This document shows, piece after piece, positions 1-12,091 of a stretch of 64,000 bases of DNA. The notes under the pieces were generated by a model, which worked only from the letters and a program-made list of their open reading frames with translations, was not told where the DNA came from and did no database searches. The position numbers and the translations under genes were made by a program. How positions within the stretch are numbered: the stretch's first letter is position 1; every line of letters begins with the position of its first letter. Origin of the DNA: Riptortus pedestris (lineage: Eukaryota > Arthropoda > Insecta > Hemiptera > Alydidae); assembly GCA_019009955.1 (NCBI GenBank), contig CM032230.1, positions 125,299,501 to 125,363,500 of the forward strand, given 5' to 3'.

Positions 1-115
1 TTATGAACTGGCTACATTTTCTTCATGTGCTAGATGGGATCGATAGACATTTCAGGGGTTGTTTCCAAAAATCGCGCCAAAAATACAACGTGAATGACCG
101 ATTTCCCGGGTAAAA
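1..115 (+). mobile_element. HINE-like element, right-end fragment
   Basis: This is a diverged copy of the right part of the dominant repeat. It keeps GGGATCGATAGACATTT, an AAAATCGCG block and a trace of the terminal palindrome (CGATTTCCCGGGTAAA). Better copies (for example 55328-55905) have the same blocks in the same order. The left part lies outside the window. Confidence 0.5.
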
Positions 116-148
116 CACGTCACCCGCTAGTAGCGTTCGTCCTCAGCC

Positions 149-186
149 ATTGGGTCGTTCTCTGAGATTTTGGCCATTCATAAAAG
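149..186 (+). promoter_or_regulatory. Candidate core promoter (inverted CCAAT and TATA-like)
   Basis: ATTGG (an inverted CCAAT box) at 149-153 is followed by CATAAAAG at 179-186, a weak TATA-like match. The stretch from about 120 to 397 is clearly GC-richer than the AT-rich DNA on both sides. Start of transcription would be near 210. This is inference from motif spacing only. Confidence 0.22.
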
Positions 187-397
187 CTCAGCTGAGCGGA
201 GGTGTGAATGTGACTTGGAGTGGGAGGTATCAGTGGGGAGCAACGGCTTCAGCTGGTCAGCAGGTAGCTAGGGGAGGGTGGGGATGTGTTTACGTCACTA
301 GCACCCCTACTCTGCCAGTCAGTGCCCGGCATTCAAACAGTGAAGTGGCGTTACTCTGTTGCTTTACAACCAGCTCGTCTTTCTTGCGCCGCAAGAT
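187..397 (+). other. Candidate 5' first exon of the GRAM-domain gene
   Basis: The stretch ends ...GCAAGAT followed at once by GTAAGT (398-403), a strong splice donor. The exon at 40208 begins with one base, G, that completes a codon, followed by GTA GAA ATG. Joining the two makes AAG-ATG-GTA, an ATG across the junction with A at -3 and G at +4. The frame of that ATG is open from 150 to 397 with no earlier ATG in it. ATGs in other frames occur near 206 and 284 and could act as upstream starts. The match of phase and codon is suggestive, but the intron would be 39.8 kb and no transcript evidence is available. Alternatives are a separate gene's exon, or translation starting at the ATG at 40215. 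Confidence 0.3.
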
Positions 398-579
398 GTA
401 AGTACAATGGCTCTCTTATTCTTAATGGTTGCTTTGCGCATGGTAAGACACGTCCGAAACGGTTTGGTTTTGAACATTCCTAGCAAACAATTTATAGATC
501 TTTTATATCACATACCCTTGAAAAAAAACCTTTTACCATAGATTTTGTACTGGCATTTTGGTGACGATGACTGAAAATA

Positions 580-840
580 AACCTTATAGATTTATTTATT
601 TAGGAGCACCCCCAACAAATCTATTTGGCTCAAACTTCAACTATGTTAAGTTATAGAAAATAAACTAAAATTTGTACGCAACAAATAAACATAAAAACAA
701 GTAACAAATAAAATTAAACTCATTATATGAACATTAAATACAACTAATAAAAACAACGAATAAACATTAATAAGAATTAATAAACACAACAAATAAGCAA
801 TAAACACTAGTAAACAACACAACAATTTAAAATGGTTTTA
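580..840 (-). mobile_element. LINE-type 3' tail repeat
   Basis: Read on the minus strand this has an AT-rich body starting ATTTTAAATTGTTGTGTT, then GAGCCAAATAG, then GGGTGCTCC and a TAAATAAATAAA tail. The same order occurs on the + strand at 20632-20834 and, more diverged, at 2040-2432. A shared 3' end with a short A-rich tandem tail is typical of non-LTR retrotransposons. No coding part is attached. Confidence 0.5.
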
Positions 841-991
841 AAAAGTTGATTTTGTTATTCCTATGTACTAGATAGAATATTTCTATTATTTAAAATTGTT
901 CAAAATTAAATTAATTTTCTCACTAAGTGAAGATTTAATTGCTTGTCATTTTAGATTTTAATTGGTCCAAAATGAACCACCAACATTATAC

Positions 992-1200
992 ACTTTTTTA
1001 TTTTTTTTATTTATTAACATCGATTTTGTGTTACAATTCGGACAGGTTATCTAGGGTTTGCCACCCCTTACTAGCCAGGGTGGGACTAATGAGTTCGTCA
1101 TCTAATTCCTATTTCCCCAGTTGGGAATCAACCCACGACTGTACATTTATCAAGTCAGATTAAGACCAACACCTTAAGTCACATGGCTAACTTGAACACC
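992..1200 (-). mobile_element. tRNA-derived SINE
   Basis: This is a complete but diverged minus-strand copy. It holds the CACCCTGG...GGGTGG hairpin region (here around 1060-1085), a degenerate T-arm-like box near 1127 and the tRNA-like head ending near 1198. The flanking 9-bp direct repeat ACATTATAC (983-991 and 1201-1209) is a target-site duplication. Confidence 0.72.
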
Positions 1201-2039
1201 ACATTATACGTTCAATTAAGGGAATTGTTAACATTAATAACGTATTTGTATTTTTATCCATTACACTATTTATTAAAAATTTAATGAGATCCACAGGACG
1301 TCTTCTTACTCCTATTAAACATAATGTTTTGCTGCTCTTCATTTAAAATTATTCAATTTGAAAGTTATTTAATTTCTCCGTTCCAAATCATTGGATCGAA
1401 AGATGCCAACGAACATTATTTATAGATCTTCCCGGCATAAACAAAAATATTCTTTTGTGTCTCTAATTGTTTGGGAGAAATTTGTGATTTTTGTTAGTAG
1501 ATGGTACCGCATTCCAATATATGAAATGTCAACATTCTAAGGCTAGTCTATTTTTATTTATACGATATACGTACAGATGCCTCGCCGAAACTAGGGCTCG
1601 GCAAAATGGGCTCAGGGGTAACCATCTTGTAACCTCCTGCGCAAAATTAAATAATATTTGTTATACTTATAAATAAGTTTTCATGCTCTAATAAGTACAT
1701 CTTTACAGTCTGGAGAGTACGAATTTAATCTTTAAATACTACAATGTATCTTTAGACTAGTTTCTAGTCTATAGAAGAAATTTAAGTTTAGTATAAAAAA
1801 TATAGTACCCTGATTGTTTTCCAAAGTTATTCGCTATTATGCGCGTGTGTGTGTGTGTGCGTGCGCGCGTGAGTGTGTATGCATGTTTGTATGTGTGATA
1901 AAGAAACTGAGAGCATATGATTGTAAATATTTTAGATGTTAGAAATCTTCTATTGTACATAATTTGTATTTTATTGTACATACTAATTTATATTTATTTG
2001 ATTTTAGTTTAGTTTTTATCCATTGAAATTATATAATTG
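1201..2039. other. No gene or family recognised; short (GT)n
   Basis: AT-rich sequence with no recognisable protein. A (GT)n/(GC)n tract lies at 1841-1885. The antisense reading frame across it reflects the simple repeat. Confidence 0.5.
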
Positions 2040-2432
2040 TTTACGTAATTTTATTAGTCTATAGTTTTTAATTATCTAGTTTCTTTAAAAGATTTTTTTG
2101 TTTTTGAACTTAAAGTTTTGTTTTTTATTTATTTTATTTGTTGTTTTGAGTTTATTGTTGTTTTTCGTTGTTTTGTTATTTGATTCCGTTCTATTATTTA
2201 GTTGAGTCCTATTTAGTTGCGTTCCGTTATTTAGTTGTGTTTTGTTATATTGTTGCGTTCTGTTATTTTGTCGAGTTTTGTTATTTGTTTGCGTTCTTAG
2301 TTTGTATTATTTAATTTTTTCTTGTTTCTATTTTCATTTTTGTATTTTGTTTATATAAATTGTTTTTTTTTGGGTTTTTTTTTATGAGCAATATCGCCTC
2401 GCTGCGAACGCTCCAAAATAAATAAATAAATA
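2040..2432 (+). mobile_element. LINE-type 3' tail repeat, diverged
   Basis: A T-rich body with repeated GTTGTTTTGTTATTT-like phrases leads to GAGCAATATCGCC, then GAACGCTCC and an AAATAAATAAATA tail. The end matches the copy at 20632-20834 (GAGCCAAATCGCC, GGGTGCTCC, TAAATAAATAAA). The body is only loosely similar, so the 5' limit is uncertain. Confidence 0.4.
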
Positions 2433-2439
2433 TTATGTA

Positions 2440-3285
2440 TGTAAATACGTGAAAAACTATATATTAGATTATTATTTAATTTAACCTATTAAGTATATTT
2501 TATTTGGCTCTTAAAATCTTACTTCTACTATTTAGAATGGTTACCTCCCTAGAGATATACATAAGTTGGTTACATCGTCAAGTGTGTTAAGATTTAGGTT
2601 TCTATCTCCTTTGCGGAGAGTAAAATGTCTCCTTTCTACGACATTTATCTCTCGATAGTCATAGAAATATTCATGAAAACTCTTTTCTTTTTTTTTTAAT
2701 TCGGGGCTCCTGACATCATGAGCGTGAATACGGAGGACTACGATTAAGTCTTTTCCTAGAGAATTTAAATTAGAATATAACTTAAAGTTTCTCGTTTTGA
2801 TGGATGGTGGACTTTGATGATGCCCTAACATTAGACATTTCAAATGCAAGTTTCCTGGTATCGGATATTTTTGCTCTGCTTCCAGGTGTACCTGGAAATG
2901 TTCTGCTTTAAAGCTTCACTTCCGCAGTAAACATACCGATGATTTTTTATTTACTTGAATATTTGTCAATTTGTTTATATGTGAGTTTAATTGATCACAT
3001 TTTATTATTATTTACTTCTTTATATATTTATGGACGTGCTCTTGACGATGACAAATCTCAATTCTGTCTTTTATTGAAATGTTTGCAAAATGTTATAAGC
3101 AGACTACTATCATATTTTCGCTTATAACAAACTTCTATTAAAAAAACAACTTCCACAGTTTGTCCAGTAATAACAATAATGGAAGTATTCTGGGCTGAAA
3201 TTAATTGTTAGGAGTAAAAATAATTGTATTTCATGAATATTTTACTTCAAAACATTTCTGGGTAATAGGTTATTTTGAATAATTT
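2440..3285. other. No feature recognised
   Basis: AT-rich sequence. Reading frames of 62 and 102 codons show no family-like pattern and no splice context. I see no repeat shared with the rest of the window. Confidence 0.5.
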
Positions 3286-3648
3286 TTATATATTCTTCAT
3301 GGTTTAATGGGAAGGGTCACCAATAAAACACATTTCTTTCCCCCCAAACTTTATTCACATTGCTCTACATGTTTCGTGGCTTAACCGCCACCTCTTCAGG
3401 ACCCATCCAGTTCTGAAGTGCTCGTTCCCTCTTAGATTCGTTGAGACAGTGCCTTCCTGACTTGGAAGGTGGTTGATTGTGAGGAGAGGATTGTACCAAC
3501 GAATGTAAGAGGAACAAGCCCTTGATGGCCCCAGAGGAGGTGGCAGTTAAACCACGAAACAAGTAGGGAAATATGAATAAAGTTTGCGCGGAGACAAATT
3601 TGTTTTATTGGTGAACCTTGCCATTAAACTATGAACAAGATATAAGAA
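3286..3648. mobile_element. Foldback element, probably inverted Penelope-like ends
   Basis: The whole segment is an imperfect inverted repeat with arms of about 160-180 bases meeting near 3450-3490. Outer arms carry TTCATGGTTTAATGGGAAGG against a near copy at the right end, then CACCAATAAAACA in both. Inner arms carry GTTTCGTGGCTTAACCGCC and its counterpart. On the minus strand the left arm reads CTGAAGA (3393-3399), the stem GTGGC/GCCAC (3387-3391 with 3376-3380) and GAAA (3372-3375), the pattern of a hammerhead ribozyme core. That motif is known in the terminal repeats of Penelope-like retroelements. The right arm has a decayed version near 3532-3562. Assignment to Penelope is inference. 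Confidence 0.55.
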
Positions 3649-6600
3649 TATTGGGTCCTAAATAAGAAGAATAAGTTTTATAAAAATGAATTTAGTTCAT
3701 TTCTGCGTCGATTTGATAACTTTTTAAAGTACGCTAATAAAACTAAATACCCCTTCAGTTTTTCGACAAGTTGTCAGTCGAAAAAAAAATCTCTTGTATT
3801 GTATTTTAACTAATAAAGTATAAATGACATTTTTTGCGTCCCCCCCCTTCTTGTACCAATATCGGTCATTTTTGAACATAACTCACTCGTTGTTAAAATA
3901 AAATTTAAGTAAAATTAATATTTTCGTTATTTGGTCATCCTTCAGTAAATAACCTGTTCAGCCTTTTCGATTTATTGTGTTATACCTCTGAACGTTTCAT
4001 GTCCAGCTCAACCAAGCCTGAGTTTCATTTCTATCAGTTCTACCCATGCCTACTCAGCTGCAACTGAAGACATTGAGTAGCTAGCTACTTTCATGATAAT
4101 CATCTCAACTAGATCTACATTGACACAAACACAAATTCACACACAGATTCCTCCACAACCCGGCCCTTTTTGTATAATCAGATCTTCATTGAAGAAGCTC
4201 CGCATTATCAAAGGATACTGTTTACACAAGGCATGATTGATAAGGCGATGGTTAGGACACCTGTCAGCATGTTGATAACTCCTGCCCTAGCTGAGCATCG
4301 TTAACAATCGGAAAATAACTGATGCATAAATAGGACGGGTTTATAATCTACTTATATCACCAGGGTCAATTTTAATAATAACTCGAATGAACAATGTAAG
4401 TTGATAGTTGTAATTTAGTAAATTAGTTTTTCAATTTTTCCAATTACTACGACTTACCAAACAACCGAGTCACTGGTGTTATGTAATGGTTAATTTCCAT
4501 AGTGCTTAAAATCTGAGTGATATTCATGAAGGATGCAAAAGACTATGAAATAAACATTTATGGAACTTCCAACAGACAAGAGATTAGTTTACCTTCAGTT
4601 TATTATTATCTCATATGTGTTCTGTACTCATCATGATAACAAGGATAGAGTTTTTCCCTAATATTTTTCACTAAAAGTATTTGTTAAAGTTTAGTTGCTC
4701 TATGCACTACACAGTGGCATTCCTTCCCGTCACATCTTACATTGATTTTCTTGTACTTATTCCATTGATCAATTTTCCTTGTACTCATTTATGCATTGTT
4801 AACATACGGTAGGTAATAGGAAAGGGGTGGGGGAAATATAATCTAGAATTATTCAAATATTAGGAACAAAAATAAAAGACAATATAAAAAACAATAAATA
4901 TAATTCTAGGACCAATTAAGTAATTAGGGTGCAAAGTACACTTCTGTAGAAACTGGAAATGGAAAATGAGGATGAGTAAAATTCCATCGTTGTCAGTTTT
5001 AGGCTGGCGGCACCGCCTAGTTTAGGAAAAACAATTGGCAACATATATGGTCATGACATTTTTAAACGTATATTTACTGTATTTAAAAGACAGTTTTTTT
5101 CATTTAAAAGAATGCATTAATCATTATAATGTAGAGATTTACTCTTTTGAGTTAATGATATTTTTTTTTATAGTTGGATTCTTTACAGGAAAGTTCAAAT
5201 CTAATGGAGACAGATGGATTGTTGATTGAACCAATTGATTCTCTAAAATCGAATAGGCAGGCTAACGTTTCGGGGTATTTTTTTTTCCTGTCTTAAGCCT
5301 TAAAATATTAATAAATATATTTTACGAAAAGGAATACCAAATTAACGAAAAGTACTTGGAAAATGTACTTCATTTTATTGTTAATAACAAGCAAATGGTA
5401 ATTAATTTTTAATTATTGAGAATTAAGGTACAAGAACTCAGGAGTTAATCAGATTTAAAGCACGAAAAATAAAAAAAAAACAAAGGGTATTGCCTCTGGC
5501 ATCCAAAATATAATATATAATATATATATATAATTATTAGTTCTTGTCATATAAAATAGTCCTAGATGTTTTTCATTGGAAACATTTCACACCTAATCAA
5601 AATCAATATGAAACATACACTGTTATGGAAGATCTATTTATAGGGTATTGCTTTTTTGCATTACTTTAAAATCTGATCTGTTTTGACAAGCTGATTTTGT
5701 CTGAAAATTTAATTTAAGTATTTGGTTAATTATAAGTGTATTCGTTTTGGTATATGATACTAACCTGCATATAGTATCTTCCTCTTTGGTTTGTCATTTC
5801 TCCCAAGGTCTTTTCGAAATTTCCTCGTTGTCCTGTATTGTTAGCCTAATTGTTTCCAACCCTCGCATGAGTATATAAACCCGGATGACCTAGAGTGATA
5901 GTGGTTGGCGCCCTTCAAGTCGCTGATACTGACCCAACATTGTTTGACTTGACTGATAAGCCATCATCATGCACTCCTCCAGTTCTTATCTCCGGCTACT
6001 CTCTTATCTCTGAGCCATTCAGTCTTTTATCACTGCACACTTTCCATTCAGCCGACCCGCCGTTTTCCCTCGCGCAGATGAGGCTTTATTGACCTGTCAC
6101 TTTTTTGTAGTCCTTGCAAATGACAGCGGCCGGACACTGTGTTTGTCATTGTGGTATTGCCGCAAAAGTGGTCATTTTCCATGGTCATTTTCCTCCATTT
6201 ACTCACTCTCTGTATGGAAAACTCGAAACAAACCTTTGACATGCAAAAGTGTTTAATCAATACAGGGTGTAACATTGTTATCAGCTTCTCTCAACGAATC
6301 TGTTATTATTGTTGCTCAAGAGGTTCATACATTTTTAAAGTTCTGTTTGCAGTTTCACGAGATAAACGTATCTCTCCTGTCACTCAATTAAAAAAATTAA
6401 GTGAGTAGAATCTGCTCGTAAAGGAATCCTTCATTTTCGGAATATTTCATTAATACCTGTTATAATAGTAATGTTTTAATAATCTTGTTTTACTTAAAAC
6501 TTTGGGTTCAATTCTCATGCGACTATGGGAATATATTTGGTTAAACAATTACTAACTTAAATTCCTACACCCTTCGTGGCTAGAAATGGATGGTTATTAG

Positions 6601-6714
6601 CCTTCGAAGCATAATGTGGGCATGTATTAAAATGTATTATGTATTTGTATGTATTAATATGCAGGCAATTTTCAATGAATTGAAATTTTAAACTAATTCA
6701 ATTAAAGTTAATAA
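3649..6714. other. No gene recognised; AT-rich
   Basis: Mostly AT-rich DNA with homopolymer runs and a short (AT)n near 5515. Short open frames show no known family. The one distinctive stretch, 5868-6130, is listed separately. Confidence 0.45.
5868..6130 (+). promoter_or_regulatory. Candidate TATA promoter or LTR-like segment
   Basis: A full TATA box, TATATAAA (5872-5879), is followed about 30 bases on by a GC-richer, pyrimidine-rich stretch including TTGGCGCCC (5905-5913). The GC content stands out from its surroundings. It could be a gene promoter with an untranslated exon, or a solo LTR with a primer-binding-like site. I see no matching second LTR in the window. Confidence 0.22.
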
Positions 6715-6724
6715 AGCATGAATT

Positions 6725-6902
6725 ATTATTATTATTTATTACAGTCCACTTTTTTAGCTAGGGTATGACTAAGGGTATTATTTAATGAATCCGTAACTAA
6801 ATAAATACCTATTGACCAGTAGGGAATCGAACTCGCCACTCAAGGTTTACCATGTGAGGATTCAAGGCCAACGCTTTAACTCACACGGTTAACCTGAGCC
6901 CC
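6725..6902 (-). mobile_element. tRNA-derived SINE
   Basis: Minus-strand copy with an (AAT)n tail at its left edge, the box-B-like GCGAGTTCGATTCCC (about 6827-6841 as its complement) and the tRNA-like head ending GGGGCTCAGGTTAACC. The 10-bp duplication AGCATGAATT flanks it exactly (6715-6724 and 6903-6912). A piece of the body near the hairpin is missing, so it is shorter than the usual 225 or so bases. Confidence 0.85.
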
Positions 6903-6912
6903 AGCATGAATT

Positions 6913-8593
6913 GTTACATAAGGTTGAACTGCTCGTCTTTGACTTCTGTTAGCCATTATAAGTTATTTAATTGCTTAAGTAATTGGATAAAACTAGAATC
7001 CACCCATTATCCATATCAGTCGGTGGTAATTATCTTATAATGATACATTTATGTGTGGAATACCACTCACAATATCATTTTTCAAATAAATTGTTCCTAT
7101 TCAGATGATATCCTGTTGCTGAGAGTCATGCAAGCTGAGTTATTATCTCTACATGTAATATCTCCATTCACGCAACATATACCATTTGCATATTAATCTT
7201 CAAATATCTGCTTTTTTAAATCCATGCGCTCAATACGTTTTTAATTGAAGGTCGTTCCAAAATAATAAACTCGGTAAAATACATATTTTAATAGGCCAAA
7301 ATAAAGATAAAATATTTATATAAAAAAGTTGTTCTCTGTGGTATTCCTGAAGTAAAATTAGTAAAAATTAATGTGATATATCAAGTGTTGAAAATCTATT
7401 GAATTGAGTCGGTGATTAGCATATAGCAGTAAATCCAAAGAATTTATTAGGAAGGATATTTATAAACTATATAACAACAGATTTATAAATATTCTTATTA
7501 ATGGATTAATTAATACCATCCAAGGCCGTTTGATTTTTATTGCTAAAGAAATTTATCTGAATATCTAAAAAAATCAAAAGTTTTAATTTTAATCCGTAAC
7601 CCATTTTTACCTTTCCTTGAATTAATATTAAAAAAAAAAGGAAACAATTATCAGAGATGTAAAATTTTTGCATTATAAAAATCGTTCTTTGGAATATTTT
7701 ACGACGTTTTAAAATTTTATAATTGCAAATGAAGAATAAAAAGAAACCGGCAATAACAATCCTAGTTTTTTTGTGAATAAATTATTCACTGTGTTCAGCA
7801 CGGCTGACTCAAGTGCTCTCTCAGACATGTCTACTACATACGCATATTTAACTCTGTAATGGCCGATTGGTATAATTAACATTGAGTAAAAGTTTTTGTT
7901 GTATGTAAATGTATAAATAGATAGAGATTTATTTGATTAATGAAAGAACAGCGCTTGTAGAATGTGATTCTCTTTTTGTGGGACTTGTTTTGAACAAATA
8001 TTCATGCATTCTATTCAAGTAAAAGGCGAAACAGCAAGGAGCATGTAAAGATGGCTGTCTGACAGCATTGGTGTGAATATATTTTATGTATTGTTGTATA
8101 TTCAGTTATTAGTATACCCCCTCCTGTTTATTTCATATTAGGAATAATCCAATATATCACGAATCACTGTTTTAATTGTGCAAGGTGAAGAGGTGTTTTT
8201 TTAAAGGGGAAATTAAAAAATGTTTGATTTCTGTTATTGTTAGCCGGAACAAAAAATAGTATGTTATAAATGTAATTTATTTTTTTATTTTTTTTTTTTT
8301 TATTTTTTTTTTTTTTTAGTTTTCGGTCATTCTTTAATAACGTTTTCCCGCATGCAATTTTCACTTTATGCATCAGTATCAATAAGTATTTCGTGTAAAG
8401 CTTAAACTTCAAGTTCGGTTTCCATAGGCTTCTTAATATAGAAGTGATTTTATACATAGTTTAGTCCAATTGATCTGTGTTGGATGTATTCCAAAATAAA
8501 AGTTGGATCTCTACAAACTATGTGAGCTAGGAACAAGGTTAAAAGGGTCGTGATCTGTGAAGGAACTGGATATTGATTTTGTAAGATATTGAA
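6913..8593. other. No gene recognised; AT-rich
   Basis: AT-rich sequence with poly-T and poly-A runs (for example 8280-8320). The 97-codon antisense frame at 8164-8457 is lysine-rich because of the poly-T and is not a gene. Confidence 0.5.
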
Positions 8594-9292
8594 GAATATA
8601 TTTTAAGGCATGCCTGCCTGATCAGATTATTTATGGTCCATGGTGAACCATTAATTGGCTTAAGTTGCTGGCATTCGAGTACGTAGAAAATTGTAAATAA
8701 ATAATTAAAAAATAAAATTTGCTTATATTTCTAAATCTAATCTTTTTTCTAATTATATGAATCGTCACTTCTCACAGCAACAATCTTTCTTCATTCAAAG
8801 AGGTTGAGTATATACTCTCAGGTTAGGCAAAACTCAACAATCTGATGACCCTGTGTTTAATTAAATAAATGTTTGGCATCAATTATATATATATAATTAA
8901 TTATATTAATTAAAACTAAGGACTCAGATTAGCCATCTGAGTTCAGGCGTTGGTTTTCATCTCATATAGCAAATCTAGAATCATGAGTTCCATTCTAATG
9001 TGGACAATACGAATTTATTTTATGACATACGTACATATTAAATAAAATCCCAATCTGGTTAGAAAGGTGTGGTAAACTATAGACAACCCGTCTCAATTTG
9101 CCTCAGTAGCAGAAAGTGGACTTTAATAAATAACAAATAAATAAAAGTAAGTAATAATTAATAAATAGTACATTGTGTTTTTATTTTCATGTAATTTTTC
9201 GCTATTCGTTGTAGTCGGAGCCTATTTTTCTGTCAATGAATTCAATTATAAATAGAACAGCAAAACTCTAAATTTTAATTAAGGATATCTTC
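8594..9292 (+). repeat. 700-bp repeat unit, copy 1 (partner at 24055-24702)
   Basis: It starts GAATATATTTTAAGGCATG, continues through TGGCTTAAGT..., a second block ending near 8870, a SINE, and a 3' block ending TAAATTTTAATTAAGGATAT. The copy at 24055-24702 has the same blocks in the same order and orientation. Because the SINE is present in both at the same place, the unit was duplicated after the SINE arrived, or the SINE is part of a larger repeat. Confidence 0.65.
8917..9155 (+). mobile_element. tRNA-derived SINE, diverged
   Basis: It has the head GGACTCAGATTAGCCATC, the AATTTATTTTATGAC core, GGTGTGGTAAAC, ATAGACAACCCGTC and AGTGGACTTTAATAAATAA as the 3' end. More diverged than most copies, consistent with age. 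Confidence 0.65.
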
Positions 9293-10116
9293 TTGTTACT
9301 ACGGTGTTTTTTTTTTTTGCTGCCATTCTGAATATCCTCTCCTTTAACAGGAAATTTGCAAAAAAAAAAAAAAAAAAAAAATATATGGATCGAGCACGCT
9401 GGAAACACACATATTTTTAAAAGTCCCGTTATATATTAATTAGCAAGAGAATGATCAGGGTTTTTTTTTCTTGTGAAAAAGTATACTCGAAGAAAGCAAT
9501 TGTGTAGGAAATAGGTCTGAATTGACCGCTTTCCAGTCGATTGTCTTGAATTAAATTGGACTAGAAAGTGTCGATTCTTTTCTCAGAGGAAGAGTCCAAT
9601 GAAGAAATGACGAACCATTTCTCATTGGGTAATTGGCCATTGTTTTATCGCATGCATAACTCACGGGAATAAAAGTTTTTTTTCTTTTTCATCCTTGCCT
9701 GTTAGATGTTCAACAAAATAAAACTGTTTAAAAATATGAAAGGCTCTATAAAATATTTAATTAATATTTGTAGTGAGTTCTGTTGAAGTTTTCATATTAT
9801 TTTTATTTAGTATGGCTCTGTAATGGAAACTGTCCTAGGTTGTTGTATTTCGTAATTCATATAATTATATCAATGTTTCAGTTTTCAGTGTTCAGTCACC
9901 TCCACTCTTAGATATTCAGCAAATATTTCTTGCTTAGATTAGATTTCATGTCTTCTTTAGAACATCTTGCTTGTAGAGGAATAGACAATAGTATGTGAGA
10001 AGAAGCCATACGTGAGTCATACTAGCATATGGGCTAGCTTACGTAAATGCTGAGTAACTGAATATCTAACTAAACTGCATTTGAAAAAATAAGTAGTTAT
10101 TAATATGAAAAAAATT
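9293..10116. other. No gene recognised; poly-A/T runs
   Basis: Contains long poly-T (9307-9319) and poly-A (9360-9381) runs and otherwise featureless AT-rich DNA. Confidence 0.5.
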
Positions 10117-10305
10117 TTATTTATTAACGTCCACTTTGTGCTAATAAAGCTAATTAGGAGGAGTTATCTACAGGTAGACAACCGTTTCTATTCAGGGTAT
10201 GGATTTTATTTAATGAGTTCGCTACTAAATAAATTGGCATTGCTCAAGTGAGAGTCGAACTCACAACTCTAGAACGTAGATTTTGAGCTCGTCGATTTAA
10301 AATAA
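10117..10305 (-). mobile_element. tRNA-derived SINE, diverged
   Basis: On the minus strand it carries the 3' body ending GTGGACGTTAATAAATAAA, a decayed GGGTGG hairpin and GTGAGTTCGACTCTCAC at the box-B position. The head beyond about 10305 is lost or too diverged. Confidence 0.65.
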
Positions 10306-10684
10306 TCGAGGTTATATGATATAAAACGATTTTTTACGTAAGGGAAATCTGTTAATGAGGTTCTACTCATAATGCGGTTTTGAAAATATTTCCTCAAATG
10401 CCCATCGGCCCTACTTTTTTTTCTCCTCATAGTAACCCTATGAGGAGTTATTTATTTGAATATATGTTCCATGGCCATATGGCATATTACATGTATGATT
10501 ATGTTTAAATACATTTTTATTTTACAATATATATTCGTTAATCAGCCATCTAATCAAATATAATATAAAAATAACTATAATAATAATAATAAAATAAAAT
10601 ATTAAAATAAGTAAGATAGATAATTACAAATAAAATTAATAAATGAAATGAAGAAAAAATAAATAAAATAAAAACAAAAAACAA

Positions 10685-11075
10685 ATCAAAGTTAAACTCA
10701 ACCGTTGATTAATTTGTTTATGTTAAACTAAAGATCAGGTTCTTTAACGGCTGATATGGGACCAGAGAGGTTTAGAGGGAGGAAAAAATCGAAAATTCAT
10801 ATCTCTGTTACTGTGACTTGGATCGAAAATTCATGTATAACTAATTTTGTTGCAAATTTAATTTTGTATAAATGTTGTTTTACACCCTCTTTCTCTATAT
10901 TGAATATTAACCGAGAATTTCGCATTTTTTTTAATTTTCAACCCTCAGAAAACCCCCCATTTTAGCCATCCCACTTTAACAAGGAAGAGTAAATCATGGA
11001 GACTTCTTATTCCAAGCTTAAATATCCAATGTAGTTTCAACAGATTTTACTAAATGAGATGCCTGTAAATACGTT
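10685..11075 (-). mobile_element. HINE-like element, type B, ends missing
   Basis: Minus-strand core of the dominant repeat: AACGGCTGATATGGGACCAG, GGTTTAGAGGGAGG, TATCTCTGTTACTG, GAATATTAACCGAGA, TTTCAACCCTCAG and AAGCTTAAATATCCAATG. Neither terminal hairpin is present. An open frame at 10756-10965 is a shadow of the repeat. Confidence 0.7.
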
Positions 11076-11079
11076 GTGT

Positions 11080-12090
11080 GATGTCAATTAAGATTTAATT
11101 GACCGTCCAATTCTACTCATCTGATTTTCATTTGGAAATAGAGAATGTATGGTGAGATGAGATCAGATTTGTGTCATGCTTAGCTTGCATAGTCCCCCCT
11201 GCGTGGTAGATGGATGTTTATATGCAACAAATCTTTGAATATTTTTAATATCTATATTAATGAGTTTTATATACACTTTTAGCTAATAAATAGTATAATA
11301 ATAGGACGTATAAGCTTTGACAATAAGGTATTATAAGACCACCTTTTTCCTGACCTATTGTGTGGAACTGAGGGCGTGCCTTGTATTCATCAACTATTTT
11401 AGATCGCATTACGTGTATTGCGCCTCTCCTGCTGTTCATCACCATTCTTACTTTGATAGCGTAATTCGTGATTCAGCGTGTACAGCAGTTGTTATGAAAA
11501 TCTCTTTTAAATTAAGTTAATAAGTGACGGATGTCCATTGCTGGGGTATTTCCTATGAGTAATGCTAATTCTCTTCGATAAGTTATCATTGCTTTATTTA
11601 ACCAATTTATCAATATTATTCTGTTTATCGTGTGGTTCCCGTCTGGCTCATGTCTGCCATAGATACATTTGATCGCATTAGTTCCTTCTGGGAATTACGG
11701 GAATCTTGCACTTCCTCGACAAGACTGATTTAAGGCTAAACTCCAACGACATTTTCCAATTGTGTAGGACGTTTATGTCAAAAGTGATGGTTATACCAAG
11801 TATCATAGTTCTAGAACAATTATAATATCAGATCAGTTACAAGTTTAATTAAGATGTTCGCAAAAGTACATTAGGCATACACTAGGCCCACAGATTATGA
11901 AGTGACCTTAGCACACAACATTTACTGATTGTCTCGATTAAGTATAAACAAACGTTGCTTACTCAGCATCTTAAAACAGATGTTACAAGTCCATGCACAT
12001 ATGCCATAACTTTAAAACATTAAAAAAACAACACATTTCATCTTTTAGCGCAGTTGTTTGCGATCTGCTTATAAATGGATCTCCTAATAA
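11080..12090. other. No gene recognised
   Basis: AT-rich DNA with open frames of 62-67 codons on both strands around 11257-11520. They overlap each other, have no family resemblance and no convincing splice sites. Confidence 0.5.
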
Positions 12091-12091
12091 C

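Noticed and set aside
5872..5913. Retroviral-type LTR with primer-binding site
   Set aside because: TATA box and TTGGCGCCC are suggestive, but no second LTR, no TG...CA limits and no gag/pol frame follow.
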